From: Pseudogymnoascus destructans
Taxonomy: Eukaryota > Ascomycota > Leotiomycetes > Thelebolales > Thelebolaceae
DNA length: 64,000 nt
Assembly (NCBI RefSeq): GCF_001641265.1
Contig: NW_020167535.1
Span: 1 to 64,000, forward strand
Direction: 5' to 3'
This document shows, piece by piece, positions 52,746 to 63,466 of the stretch. The stretch's first letter is position 1, and the number at the start of each line of letters is the position of its first letter. Under the pieces are notes generated by a model that had not been told where the DNA came from, made no database searches, and worked only from the letters and a program-made list of their open reading frames with translations. The translations under genes and the position numbers were made by a program.

Positions 52746-53430
52746 CCTATAATTAAGAGAGCTATAGCAGCTACTTAAAGAGCAAAGGCTTCTATGGTGT
52801 GTAAGTATACAAAGAAGCATGATATCCAACACTTTGATATTATACCTATAGTCTCTATTAAGGTTGCTTAAGAGGATAGAACCTTAACTAATAATAAAAG
52901 GCTCTTTGTACGCATTCTAGAAAAGCCTTACACACTAATATTAGGTTCTTATACCTACAAAATCACTTGGAGTTGTAGAGCAAGCTCTCTAGTCTAATAT
53001 CTTAATTCCTACTTCTACATTCTAAATTTGTGTAGTATGGCGCTACATCTAGCTGTAATCAGCCTTATATTAATCAACGAAGAATAAACTTCATACATGT
53101 TCCGCTATAAGTTTAATTCCCTCCTCTACAAGTTGTTTAGCAGCCTTCTTTTTTTACCCTAGGGTTAAGTTCCGATTGGATTCTCATAGCAGATTCTAGA
53201 GCATTATTTGGCAACATCTTTGATATGCAACGATGCTTAGATGCTGGTTGTTCTACCAATGTCAAAAATTGTATACCTCTAGTAGCGGAACTTTTTACAA
53301 ACCTGGATTATCGTCTTGTTTAGTATGCTTTTCACGTAAAGGCAGTATTTCTAAAAGTCGTTTGAAAGTGAGTGTAAAAACAATCTAGAAGGGTTGCATA
53401 TCAGCTAGAGATATGCATGAGGCTATCTGG
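52746..53430 (+). pseudogene. RIP-decayed integrase-type gene fragment (KRBA2/Ginger-like C-terminus)
   Basis: At about 52,781-52,960 the plus strand reads KYTKKHDIQHFDI, IVSIKVA*EDRTLTNNKRL and FVRILEKPY. This resembles the region after the integrase core in KRBA2-like/Ginger-type proteins (VSVKIP-EDR-TDNKR). Stops and AT bias show decay. Nothing is recognisable from 53,000 to 53,430. The family call is from memory of the motif only. Confidence 0.35.
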
Positions 53431-54340
53431 TGTAATGGTGGGTGCACCAGATGTGAGAATCTAGCCACCCAAGGAAGGGATGAATTTACTAAGACAACAC
53501 ACTGTCTTAGAAAACAGAGCCAAAGGGTCGTAGCTTAGACTATTCCACAACGCAGCAATCAGGTGTGTGATGTAGTGAAGTGGTTCAGACAAGTTGCAAC
53601 AAATGTTGAGTCTGGGAACTCAGGGGTAAGTCAGAGGTTAACACCTCACTGACTTTTCAGAAACAAGGAGTAACAAGATCAATGCTTGGAAGCTTGGAAA
53701 AGACGTGGAAGTATGTGATAGTCGATTTACTGTATTGTCTGCTTGCCCTTTCTTAAGGAAAGGGCAATCCTATTTATGCTAAAGGAGTGTAGTTCTCTCA
53801 TTTTCCAAGACTTTCCATGACTTACCAGGCTTGGTAACTGTAGTCGACGTAAGAGAATCCCATAGAACCATCTCTTAGGTTCGTAGCCTATAGGAAGTAA
53901 AAGGAGGTCCAAGGTCAGAGTACCCCTATAGACAAATTATGTCATAGACAAATTATGTCATAACTTAACCAATCTTGTGGGTAACTAAAGAGCGATGACA
54001 TGTAATGAATCATAGAGGTTCGTAGGAGCTTTTAGAGCTATCGTTCATGCTCCTAGGCCTCTAGTTGGTAGAGATATGTCATGTGGTAGTATGAGTGATG
54101 TCATGTAATGAATCATAGAGGGTTGTAGAGATATGCTATGTGGTAATATCAGCCCAGTAACTAAGGAGCGATGACGTGTAATGAATCATAGATGGTTGTA
54201 GCAATCGTTGAGTAGTATTGCTCTTGTTGTTGGTGTGATAAGCCAAAATATGTATAGTGACTTGTAGGTTTGAGGAGGAGATTTCCAAGTTTGCTCTTGA
54301 GTTTGATAGCAAACTGAGTGCAACGAATGTCAGTATGACA
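53431..54340 (-). repeat. Solo LTR, family A, copy 2
   Basis: 910 bases, reversed (TGTAATGGTGGG...GTCAGTATGACA). The flanking 5 bases are TCTGG and TCTAG, a target duplication with one G-to-A difference. Internal deletions relative to copy 1. Confidence 0.88.
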
Positions 54341-54655
54341 TCTAGGGGTATTCAAGACAATATCTACCTGCTTAAGACTTGTCGCTTTTAGATATGCAGC
54401 CAAATCGCCTCGCGATCTCCGTTGTCTCTTCTCTTGCTGTTACGAGCCTCATGTACCCCTTAAGACTATGTTTTCCTTTGTACTCCTCATTATTGTCCCT
54501 AATCTATAATTACCTATTAACAGAGGTCACCACCACGTAGAACCTCATCAACCTGCATAGAAATGATAACGACTTTTGTTCCGTCCCTAGGAGCTCTACC
54601 TAACATAAACCTCCCCTCGACTAACCAATAGGGTGGAAGGATGGCGCGACCTCGC
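54341..54655. other. Unassigned sequence between LTRs
   Basis: No gene, RNA or repeat recognised. Confidence 0.4.
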
Positions 54656-55034
54656 TGTTATGGCTAAGTGCTAGTGCTATGGCTAGCGCTTACGGCTGCA
54701 ATCTCACGTGATGGATAACATTGGATATCATGGATATTATGTTATCCATGTTATCCATGGGGATCCACGGAATATCAGGTGATGGATAACATTGGATATC
54801 ATGGATATTATGTTATCCATGTTATCCACGGATATCCCTTTGGCACGACACCACTATATAAGTAGATAATATTTCCTTAGATAGGAGCTTCGTGCTCAAC
54901 TCAATATAGTATTCTTTACAATACTGTAACGTGTTACTTGGAAAGCCTTTGTGTCTAATCCCCTGCCTCCTCTGTCAAGTCAACCTTATGCAAGAAACCT
55001 CTGTGTCTTCTATCGTTTAGAAGTCAGCGTTACA
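54656..55034 (+). repeat. Solo LTR, family C, copy 2
   Basis: 379 bases, TGTTATGGCTAAG...CAGCGTTACA, flanked by CTCGC (54,651-54,655 and 55,035-55,039). It has two tandem 71-base units instead of the three in copy 1, which explains the length difference exactly. Confidence 0.93.
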
Positions 55035-55184
55035 CTCGCATTACTTTACTTCATCTAACTTCGCATCACTGCATATAACTTCACATTAGCTTGCATTACA
55101 TCACCTTGCATCAGCCTTGTTAGAGTGATGCGAGATGAAGTGATGTGAGATGAAGAAAGGTGTGAAGTAAAAAAGCAATGCGAG
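55035..55184. repeat. 150-base imperfect palindrome (MITE-like)
   Basis: The left arm CTCGCATTACTTTACTTCAT and the right arm ending AAAAAGCAATGCGAG are complementary. The body is made of alternating GCATCACT/AGTGATGC words on both arms, with the centre near 55,115. It would fold as a long hairpin. No flanking duplication recognised. Confidence 0.6.
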
Positions 55185-55567
55185 CTACTCTATGGATACT
55201 TACTGTTTACTAACGCAGCAAGAGGCTTGATCCTTTAGACAGCCTCTTGCATTTTGGGCTGTCGGGCCTTCTTATGCTAGAGGTGGGCAGCCTTGTATGT
55301 AGGTATGTGCCCATCTTATATGTAGTCATAGAGAAATGCCTAGAATATGACAGCAAGGAATAAGTGATTTGCAATTGTCTTACTATAACAGCGATTATAT
55401 ATATGTTACTTGTCCACCTTACAATGATCCAAAAATTTTAACTTCTTCACTTGAGTTTCAGCTTTCCCAACTCTATTAGAAGACATTCTAAAAGATATAA
55501 TTCCAACCATATATTATATTTAAATACTTACAGAACAATAGCGTTGCTAGCCTATTGCACCTCACAG
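55185..55567. other. Unassigned AT-rich sequence
   Basis: Includes a short inverted repeat AGCAAGAGGCTTGATCC...AGCCTCTTGCA at 55,218-55,251. No coding sequence found. Confidence 0.4.
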
Positions 55568-56983
55568 TGTTACGACGGAACAAGAAGGCTGGCCAACTAC
55601 AGGACAGGAAGGAGGGAGGTCGCATGTGTAATGGTGGGTGCACCAGATATGAGAATCTAGCCACCCAAGGAAGGGATGAATTTACTAAGACAACACACTG
55701 TCTTAGGAAACAGAGCCAAAGGGTTGTAGCTTAGACTATTCCACAACGCAGCAATCAGGTGTATGATGTGGTGAAGTGGTTTAGACAAGTTGCAACAAAT
55801 GTTGAGTCTGAGAACTCAGGGGTAAGTCAGAGGTTAGCACCTCACTGACTTTTCAGAAACAAGGAGTAACAAGATGAATGCTTGGAAGCTTGGAAAAGAC
55901 GTAGAAGTATGTGCTAGTCGATTTACTGTATTGTCTGCTTGCCCTTTCTTAAAGAAAGGGCAATCCTATTTATGCCAAAGGAGTGTAGTTCTCTCATTTT
56001 CCATGACTTTCCATGACTAACCAGGCTTGGTAAATGTATTAGAAATCAAGTGCGACCCACAACTAGCTTGCTAATCATGTAGTGAACGTAAGAGAATCCC
56101 ATAGAACCATCTCTTGGGTTCCTAGCCTATAGGAAGTGAAAAGGAGGTCCAAGGTCAGAGTACCTATAGATAAATTATGTCATAACTTAACCAATCTTGT
56201 GGGTAACTAAGGAGCGATGACGTGTAATGAATCATAGAGGGTTGTAGAAGCTTCTAGAGCTATCGTTCATGTTCCTAGGCCTCTAGTTGGTAGATATATG
56301 CCATGTGGTAGTATTGGCCCACCCCCTTAAGGAGGAGATTTTCTTAATAACTTGTTCAATGAGTGTTCAAATGATATGCCGTGATGTATGTAGCATAAAC
56401 AGATGTAGTAGAAGAGTTTGCAGCAATCGTTGAGTAGTATTGCTTCTGTTGTTGGTGTGATAAGCCAAGATATGTATGGTGACTTGTAGGTTTGAGGAGG
56501 AGATTTCTAAGTTTGCTCTTGAGTTTGATAGCAAACTGAGTGCAACGAATGTCAGTATGACAGCATGAGACCGGCCCTGGTACCTGGAGGGGCAGCGGGG
56601 AATAGTAGTTCCGAAAGTATCACGTGACGGACTCGCAGGATGATGAGAAGAGTCCTAAGAGTCCAGGACTCCGAGGACTCGAGTGAGTTCCCAGGAGTCC
56701 ACTAGGCACGTGATGGACTCGCAGGATGATGAGAAGAGTCCTAAGAGTCCAGGACTCCGAGGACTCGAGTGAGTTCCCAAGAGTCCACTAGGCACGATGC
56801 CACTATATAAGTAGATAGTATTTCCTTAGATAGGAGCTTCGTGCTCAACTCAATACAGTATTTGTTATATACTAGTAACGTGTTACTTGAAGCCTTTGTG
56901 TCTGATCCCCTGCCTCCTCTGATAAGTAAACCTTTACGCAAGAGAACCTCTGTGTCTTCTATCGTTTAGAAGTCAGCGTTACA
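55568..56983 (+). repeat. Solo LTR, family B, copy 4, interrupted by LTR-A
   Basis: Two segments (55,568-55,626 and 56,568-56,983) form a 475-base family-B LTR with the doubled 86-base unit. It is flanked by CACAG (55,563-55,567 and 56,984-56,988). A family-A LTR with its own duplication sits inside. Confidence 0.94.
55627..56562 (-). repeat. Solo LTR, family A, copy 3, nested in LTR-B
   Basis: 936 bases, reversed, flanked by GCATG (55,622-55,626 and 56,563-56,567). Removing it restores GGTCGCATGAGACCGG as in the other family-B copies. Confidence 0.95.
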
Positions 56984-57961
56984 CACAGTTTCTATTAGTG
57001 TTTAGCACAGATACTAATATACCCATAGTATCTGGGTATATCCTCAAGTATATACCTACCCTTTGATATTTGAAGAGTATCTGGCATATCGGGATACTCT
57101 AGAGTATATATCTAGATATATGCCAAAAGTAGCCAAGCGTAGCCAAGACCTCTTTTTACAAATGTCGTAAGACCTGTTTTGATGCTGTATATAGTAATAA
57201 CTATCCTTAGAATGAGTGACTCATCTTTATTAGAGCTCGAGGGCTATAATAGCCATGATACTCATAATGAGCCAAGTTTGCTAACGCTACCTACCCCTAT
57301 TTAACATATTGATCCTACACCGCTCTGGCTCTAGCCTCTAGGACGGATGCTGCCACCAACAATGTCAATACTATCACAAAGCTATTATATTCACGATTGA
57401 TACTTGATAGTAATCCACCTATGGTTAAGATGACCTGCTTGTAACCAAATTGTGGATATTCACCTACTCCACAACTATTAAGTCAAACTTTGACTGGTAA
57501 TCTTTAGAAGCACTATACCTAGAAGCATCTAACAGTAGCATATACAATGAAAAGTCATAAGAATACACCATTAAACCCATCGAGTAGTGCATCGTCGTTC
57601 TTTGAGCCACGGAACCAGCAAATCCAGCCTATTCAAGCATCAAATAGTAGAGCGAAATACAAAGAGTTATTACTCTCATTTGTTGTATCAAATAACCTCT
57701 CCTTATGACTTATTAAGAGCTATTCTTTCATCAATTAGTACAATTCTTAAGCCTAACTACTTTGTCAATCTCATTACCAATGCTATGCTAAGAGCTATAG
57801 CAGCAATTCTCACATTACCGAGGCTTATTACAAATAGAACTCTAGTCTCATATTACCCATGGCGGCTGGATATCTATCACAACAGATGCATGGACTGCAC
57901 AAAACTATACAGAGTATGCTGCTGTTATAGGTCATTAGATTAATGTGAAGTGGCAGCACTA
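56984..57961 (+). pseudogene. Decayed hAT transposase relic
   Basis: From about 57,212 (MSDSSLLELEGYNS...) the plus strand gives scattered open stretches, including NTPLNPSSSASSFFEPRNQQ after a BED-finger-like region. Near 57,860 it gives GGWISITTDAWTAQNYTEYA, matching the hAT motif (ISxTTDxWTS). Many stops. Cut on the right by LTR-A copy 4. Unrelated in sequence to the intact hAT at 39.9 kb beyond family level. Confidence 0.6.
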
Positions 57962-58867
57962 TGTCATACTGACATTCATTGCACTCAGTTTGCTATCAAA
58001 CTCAAGAGCAAACTTAGAAATCTCCTCCTCAAACCTACAAGTCACTATACATATTTTGGCTTGTCACACCAACAACAAGAGCAATACTACTCAATGATTG
58101 CTACAACCCTCTATGATTCATTACACGTCATTGCTCCTTAGTTACAGGGCCGATATGACCACATAGCATATCTCTACAACCCTCTATGATTCATTACATG
58201 ACATCACTCCTTAGTTACTGGGCTAATACTACACATGACATATCTCTATCAACTAGAGGCCTAGGAACATGAACGATAGCTCCAAAAGCTTCTACAACCC
58301 TCTATGATTCATTACACGTCATCGCTCCTTAGTTACCCACAAGATTGGTTAAGTTATGACATAATTTGTCTATAGGGGTACTCTGACCTTGGACCTCCTT
58401 TCACTTCCTATAGGCTAGGAACCTAGGAGATGGTTCTATGGGATTCTCTTACGTCGACTACAGTTACCAAGCCTGGTTAGTCATGGAAAGTGTTGGAAAA
58501 TGAGAGAACTACACTCCTTTAGCATAAATAGGATTGCCCTTTCCTTACGAAAGGGCAAGCAGACAATACAGTAAATCGACTATCACATACTTCCACGTCT
58601 TTTCCAAGCTTCCAAGCATTGATCTTGTTACTCCTTGTTTCTTGAGGTGCTAACCTCTGACTTATCCCTTATCCCTGAGTTCTCAGACTCAAAATTTGTT
58701 ACAACTTGTCTAAACCACTCCACTATATCATACACCTGATTGCTGCGTTGTGGAATAGTCTAAGCTACAATCCTTTGGCTCTGTTTCCTAAGACACTGTG
58801 TTGTCTTAGTAAAATCATCCCTTGCTTGGGTGGCTAGATTCTCACATCTGGTGCACCCACCATTACA
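57962..58867 (+). repeat. Solo LTR, family A, copy 4, without target duplication
   Basis: 906 bases, TGTCATACTGAC...CACCATTACA. The flanking 5 bases are CACTA and CTCGG, which do not match. The left neighbour is a hAT relic and the right is a retroelement end, so this copy probably arose by recombination between two LTRs at different sites. Confidence 0.88.
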
Positions 58868-59440
58868 CTCGGTATTCAGGGATCGCCCTCGACCTTAGGC
58901 TTCGTGGTACCCCAGCATGCGAAGTAGAGCTTACAGTAGTCATAACGCTTCGTTCGTCCGACCTAAGAGTGTGGGGAGAAGCCTCCTCTTGTCCTACACG
59001 CTCTAGGCGTTCCTGTAGTCGACGGATTCGCTCGCCCGCCTCTCTCAGCTCAAGTTCTCGCTGTAACTCAGCTTCGAGGCGAGGGCCGTAGCAAGCTGGG
59101 CTTCTACTCCAAGGGAGCTGTGAGCCTGGGATAAGGGGCTTGATGCCCCTGACTCCTCAGGTGCGTTCTCAAGTGCAGCCACTCCGCTACGCTCATGCTC
59201 AAGGCTCGCAGCCGCTTCCCTACGGGTCTGACGTGGCGGCATGGTTTTCCGCTTACTTGACTTCCCCCTCTGGGCTGTTCTTCCCAATCGTAGGAATTGT
59301 AAAGATGCCTCCATACCTAGATACTCGAAGAACCTGTCTCAGAACTGTTACGGTCACTACAAGCATGGAATCCGACTCGGTGGGGTTTCGAACCAGTAGA
59401 GGATCATATAGCGAGTTACACTATAGTGGGGGACGGTAAG
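58868..59440 (-). pseudogene. Antisense coiled-coil ORF near an LTR-D-type end
   Basis: The minus-strand frame starts MPPRQTRREAAASLEHERSG (59,242) and runs to LATALASKL. After a frameshift it continues as AELQRELELREAGERIRRLQ, a strong coiled coil, then SPHTLRSDERSV. It is cut by LTR-A. The adjacent LTR is in plus orientation and preceded by a purine tract (GTGGGGGACGGTAAG, 59,426-59,440), so this ORF would be antisense to its element. It could instead be the gag start of a separate reversed element. Confidence 0.45.
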
Positions 59441-59702
59441 TGTATAGGGTTCAGGGCCGATGCAGACCTGTTGCGGTGGAAGGTTCAGGGCCAATGCAGA
59501 CCTGTTGCGGTGGAAGGTTCAGGGCTAGGGTTGGGATAACCGAGTCGGGCCCGTTTCGGGAGTTAAGGAAACAGACTCAACGGGGTTCCCCCTTCATCTT
59601 TTTTGTATCCTTCGTAGTAGACCTATAGGATAGCATCCGTTTAGCCTCCGACTCGCACTCTCATATGCTATTACTGTGAGCTGGGTGCCCTGTGTCCTTA
59701 CA
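59441..59702 (+). repeat. LTR of a family-D relative
   Basis: TGTATAGGG...GTGTCCTTACA, about 262 bases. The last 130 bases match the Gypsy-2 LTR closely (from GGGGTTCCCCC through CCTTACA). The first half is unrelated and has a 34-base tandem unit (GCAGACCTGTTGCGGTGGAA...) repeated twice. Confidence 0.75.
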
Positions 59703-59930
59703 GGAATGGTGGAGCGTTCAGAATGTAAAAGAGCCTTGGCTGAACAGGGCAGTGGGAAGTCAGGTTGTAGATAGTTACGTAGTCAAGCTCTCTATTGATA
59801 CGAAGACTGAACGCTGCCCTTCCGATTAAGGGCCGTGTTCCTACTAAATATGTTCTCGTGCGGGGTTCAGAGGCCCTCCGAACCCCTCCGCCTTGGCACT
59901 ATAGCGCACGTGAAAGGTCCTTCACGTGAG
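59703..59930. other. Unassigned sequence
   Basis: No gene recognised. Confidence 0.4.
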
Positions 59931-60130
59931 GCTACTCGTGACATTGGCGGTGGATGCGTGAGCGTATAGTTGATGTAGGAACCTTAAAAATCCGACTAGC
60001 AGTAGTTGCAGTTTCAGAGGGGTTCTCTGCTAGCCATTCACAGGCATTTGATAGAGGAGTCCCTTCCATTAAATGAATCATAGATTTACTATATAAAATA
60101 GCATGTGTAGCTATGGTAGAAGTTTCATTA
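59931..60130 (-). pseudogene. Helix-turn-helix fragment of a pogo-type transposase
   Basis: The minus strand encodes ACEWLAENPSETATTASRIF and KVPTSTIRSRIHRQ, the Psq/CENP-B-type N-terminal HTH seen in fungal pogo transposases. Nothing of the catalytic domain follows, because the piece stops at its C-terminal side. Confidence 0.55.
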
Positions 60131-60368
60131 TGGAGTGGTGGTGAACAGACGCATGTTACGACGGAGCGCACATTGCTTCCTCTCGCTTCGGGCGCGTTCA
60201 CATTGCTTACTCCAACCTTGAGCGAAGCGAAAAGTTGGTCACGACGAATTAGCTCCCCTTCTACAGCTTATCTGCGTTCTGGATCGACATTTCCGTCCCT
60301 CTCCATACTACAGCGACGAACGCGGTCGGGTCACGCGTGGCCGACTTGAATGCCACAATATCCCAAGC
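60131..60368 (+). promoter_or_regulatory. Upstream region of PAC1
   Basis: About 240 bases between the transposase fragment and the PAC1 start, so the promoter is short or overlaps the relic. No TATA box seen. Confidence 0.45.
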
Positions 60369-61912
60369 ATGAGCCCTATATTGGCGAATCGGCAGTCTGA
60401 AGAGCTGTAAGTCAATGCCCTGGTGGATGAGAGTCCGCGATGTGTCCCAATTCAAGCTGACTCTTATATTCTCAGACACAAGTCGATCATAGCTTATCTC
60501 TCGGCGAATAACTTACCGAACGCTGCTGCTGCGCTTAGAGCGGAACTGAGCCTTGGAGAAGATGTCTTCGATTCAGCTACAGCGAAGAAATATGAGACTT
60601 TGCTTCAGAAAAAATGGACAGGCATTGTTCGGCTACAGAAAAAGGCATGTTTACTGTAGATTTTGCACACTCCTGTCACCGCGATGTCTAACGATGACTC
60701 TCACAGATAATGGACCTCGAGACACGAAATACAGCATTGCAGTTCGAAGTTGACAACGCCACACCTACCTCTCTCCCTCTGCGAAATCAGGACCCCAGTT
60801 CTTGGCTACCTAAAGCACCTCCTCGGCATTGTTTAGAATCACATCGAGATACCATAAATTGCGTCGCTTTTCATCCAGTGTTCTCCTCTATTGCCTCAGG
60901 ATCCGACGATTATACAATCAAAATATGGGACTGGGAATTGGGTGAGCTGGAAAAGACAATCAAAGGCCACACAAGAGCAGTGCTTGATGTTGACTATGGC
61001 GGCCCAAGAGGTGGAATCCTTCTGGCATCCTGCAGCTCTGACCTGACAATCAAGTTATGGGATCCAGCAGATGACTACAAAAACATTCGCACTTTGCCAG
61101 GTCATGATCACAGCGTTAGCGCCATCCGTTTCATACCTTCTGGGGCTATCGGCGCGCCATCATCTGGGAACTTACTTGTCAGCGCAAGCCGAGACAAAAC
61201 GCTGAAGGTATGGGACGTCACCACAGGATATTGTATGATGACTCTGCAAGGCCACACTGGCTGGGTACGAGACGTTTTCTCTTCGGCCGACGGACGTTTC
61301 CTCCTCTCAACAGGGGATGACATGAGTGTTAGGTTATGGGATATCTCCGCACTGAATCCAGAAAGCAAGCTGGTTATGGTCGGTCATGAGCATTACAATG
61401 AATGCTGTGCACTTGCTCCGCCCGCTTCATACCAGTATCTTGCACCCTTGGCCGGATTGAAGAAGCCCCCACCTGCAAACAGCATGGCAGAGTTTATGGC
61501 GACTGGGTCGCGAGACAAGACTATCAAACTCTGGGACGCTCGTGGAACTTGTCTCAAGACTCTAGTTGGCCATGACAACTGGGTGCGGGCGCTCGTTTTT
61601 CACCCCAGCGGCAAATATCTCTTTTCTGTATCGGATGACAAGTCTCTTCGGTGCTGGGACTTGAGTCAAGAAGGAAAGTGCGTCAAGGCCCTTGTCGATG
61701 CCCATGAACGCTTCGTCACCTGTCTAAAATGGGCTCCGGGAATTGTCAAAAGTGTACATGCGTCTTACGGCGGCGCAGCAGATGTGCAGAATGGTGAAAG
61801 CAATCAGACCACGAAGAGCAACGGTACTGAAGCGGTTATCCCCGACGTTCAGATCCGCTGCGTTGTCGCCACTGGGGGGGTGGATTCGAAGCTGAGAATT
61901 TTTGCAAATTGA
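60369..61912 (+). CDS. pac1: Nuclear distribution protein PAC1 (LIS1/NudF orthologue)
   Basis: join(60369..60406,60476..60644,60707..61912), 470 aa. It starts MSPILANRQSEEL. An N-terminal LisH dimerisation motif (HKSIIAYLSANNLPNAAAAL) and a short coiled coil (residues about 60-85) precede seven WD40 repeats, recognisable by GHxxxV...IKIWD blocks such as SGSDDYTIKIWDWE, SASRDKTLKVWDV and GSRDKTIKLWDARG. The protein binds dynein heavy chain and is needed for nuclear migration and dynein transport along microtubules. Intron 1 is 69 bases (GTAAGT...CTCAG). Intron 2 is 62 bases with a GC donor (GCATGT...TCTAAC...CACAG), and splicing there restores the conserved QKKIMDLE. Intact, ending RIFAN. Confidence 0.96.
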
Positions 61913-63242
61913 GGTGGCAAGAGACGCTCAATCAACCTGTGTTTATTTACGTGACTGTATCTCCAAATACCTTTTTGTCTTGAGTGGTGGTTTGGGGAGC
62001 ATCCGAGAAGCTGAAAGTTGGATGGCTTCTGGGAGAAATACAGAAGTAACGGCACTGGTCGAGGATGGCAAAAACCCACTAGCGCTCGACAAAGATTGCA
62101 CCATCGTTTATGACGGGGGATGCTTTCACGTGGCGACTATCGTTAGAAGGAGCATAGAGGCGAGAAGTGCGCAACAGCATTTTGTACCTCTTTGCTTGTC
62201 CAGGGGTATTGTATATACAATAAGATACCCGTACACTTCAGAATATCGCCCTTCGCCTGGGGCGAATTCACAGGTTATACACGGTCACCAGTTTATTCCG
62301 ACGGCGGAAGAGGGAATCAGAGGGTGCCAATTTCACTCACGCCAGCAGCGCTGCCTTTCAGCAGCAACATAATGCTCCACTGATACGACGAGTCGCCCTC
62401 TCATCCATTCCACCGCAGCGGAAGGCATACATCCACGAAATTAATAGCGTAAATTAGCCAACTCAATGGGCCACACTCGCTCGCGTCGTGGTCCTCAATG
62501 CTGGCAAGAAGCTGAGGCTGGACATCGCTAGAGGCAACTCCAGCCTCAGCTTCGTCGTCGCTTTCATCGTCGCTGTCATCTTTGATAATTAGGGGCTCTT
62601 CTGCGTGGAATTAGTAAGGTGTATGGGCATACAAAAGCGAGCTGAGAAACCTACTTTGAGTATTGCCTAGCACATAGGTTGAGTTCTAGGTTGAGTTCGT
62701 GGTTGTGGGATTTGTTTGCAGGCAGCCCTCGTCGATCAGTTCGCGCTTGGAGATATGGAGGCGCTGTGGCAACGAATGTGGTCATATGACGTAGGGCAGA
62801 GTCGTCCAGTTAGATGGGCCTCCTGATCACTGAGGCGTGTGAATGGACTCTCCAATGAAGACAGTGTGGTTAAAGCATGAAATTTAGCCGCCGGGACTGG
62901 CTTCTTTACCCACATCAGAACACTCCATACATGACACCATCTGACAACATCCATCTGACAATGAATGGATACGACTGTTGTGATGCGAGGCTTTGGTCGG
63001 AACAGGCTTGTTTGCTTTCTAGCTACAGTGCAGGATCTGAAGTTATACACAGTAGCTACCCAACTTGCAAGCATTCCGTCTCTGACCCGATCCACCTCAT
63101 TACAATATGTGACAGCCACTCAGTTTTACAATAACTACAGGGCATAGAACGTTCCTTTGGTTACCCGGTGTCTGCTCCGCAGCTGACGCAGGGATACCTC
63201 CAGCTGCGCAGACAGTTCCGAGCGCTTTCATAGCTGCGGTCA
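61913..63242. other. Region downstream of PAC1
   Basis: Open frames exist (for example one overlapping the PAC1 end to 62,372) but have no domains and unlikely composition. 62,577-62,670 is a less mutated copy of 51,563-51,655. Next to it the minus strand encodes an acidic stretch (IIKDDSDDESDDEAEAG), perhaps a transposon protein fragment. Nothing else supported. Confidence 0.4.
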
Positions 63243-63466
63243 CCTAAACGGATGCTATCCTATAGGTCTACTATGAAGGATACAAAAAAGATGAAGGGGG
63301 GAACCCCGTGAGTCAATTCCCTTAAGTACCCGAAACCCATCCGACTTGGTTAGCCCGCTCAAATGATCACACGTGACCAGGGGGAACCTCGTGAGTCATT
63401 TCCCTCTAGTACCTGAAACCCATCCGACTCGGTTAGCCCGCCCAAATGATCATACGTGACCCGCAG
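63243..63466 (-). repeat. LTR-D fragment, reversed, with internal duplication
   Basis: CCTAAACGGATGCTATCCTA...GATACAAAAAAGATG is the reverse of the Gypsy-2 LTR. The part ATGATCAxACGTGACC...CTCGTGAGTCATTTCCCT...ACCCATCCGACT is present twice in tandem (63,300-63,375 and 63,382-63,455). Cut by LTR-A copy 5. Confidence 0.75.

Noticed and set aside
61902..62372. 156-aa frame overlapping the PAC1 stop
   Set aside because: Overlaps PAC1 in another frame, has no recognisable domain and lies in the expected 3' UTR.
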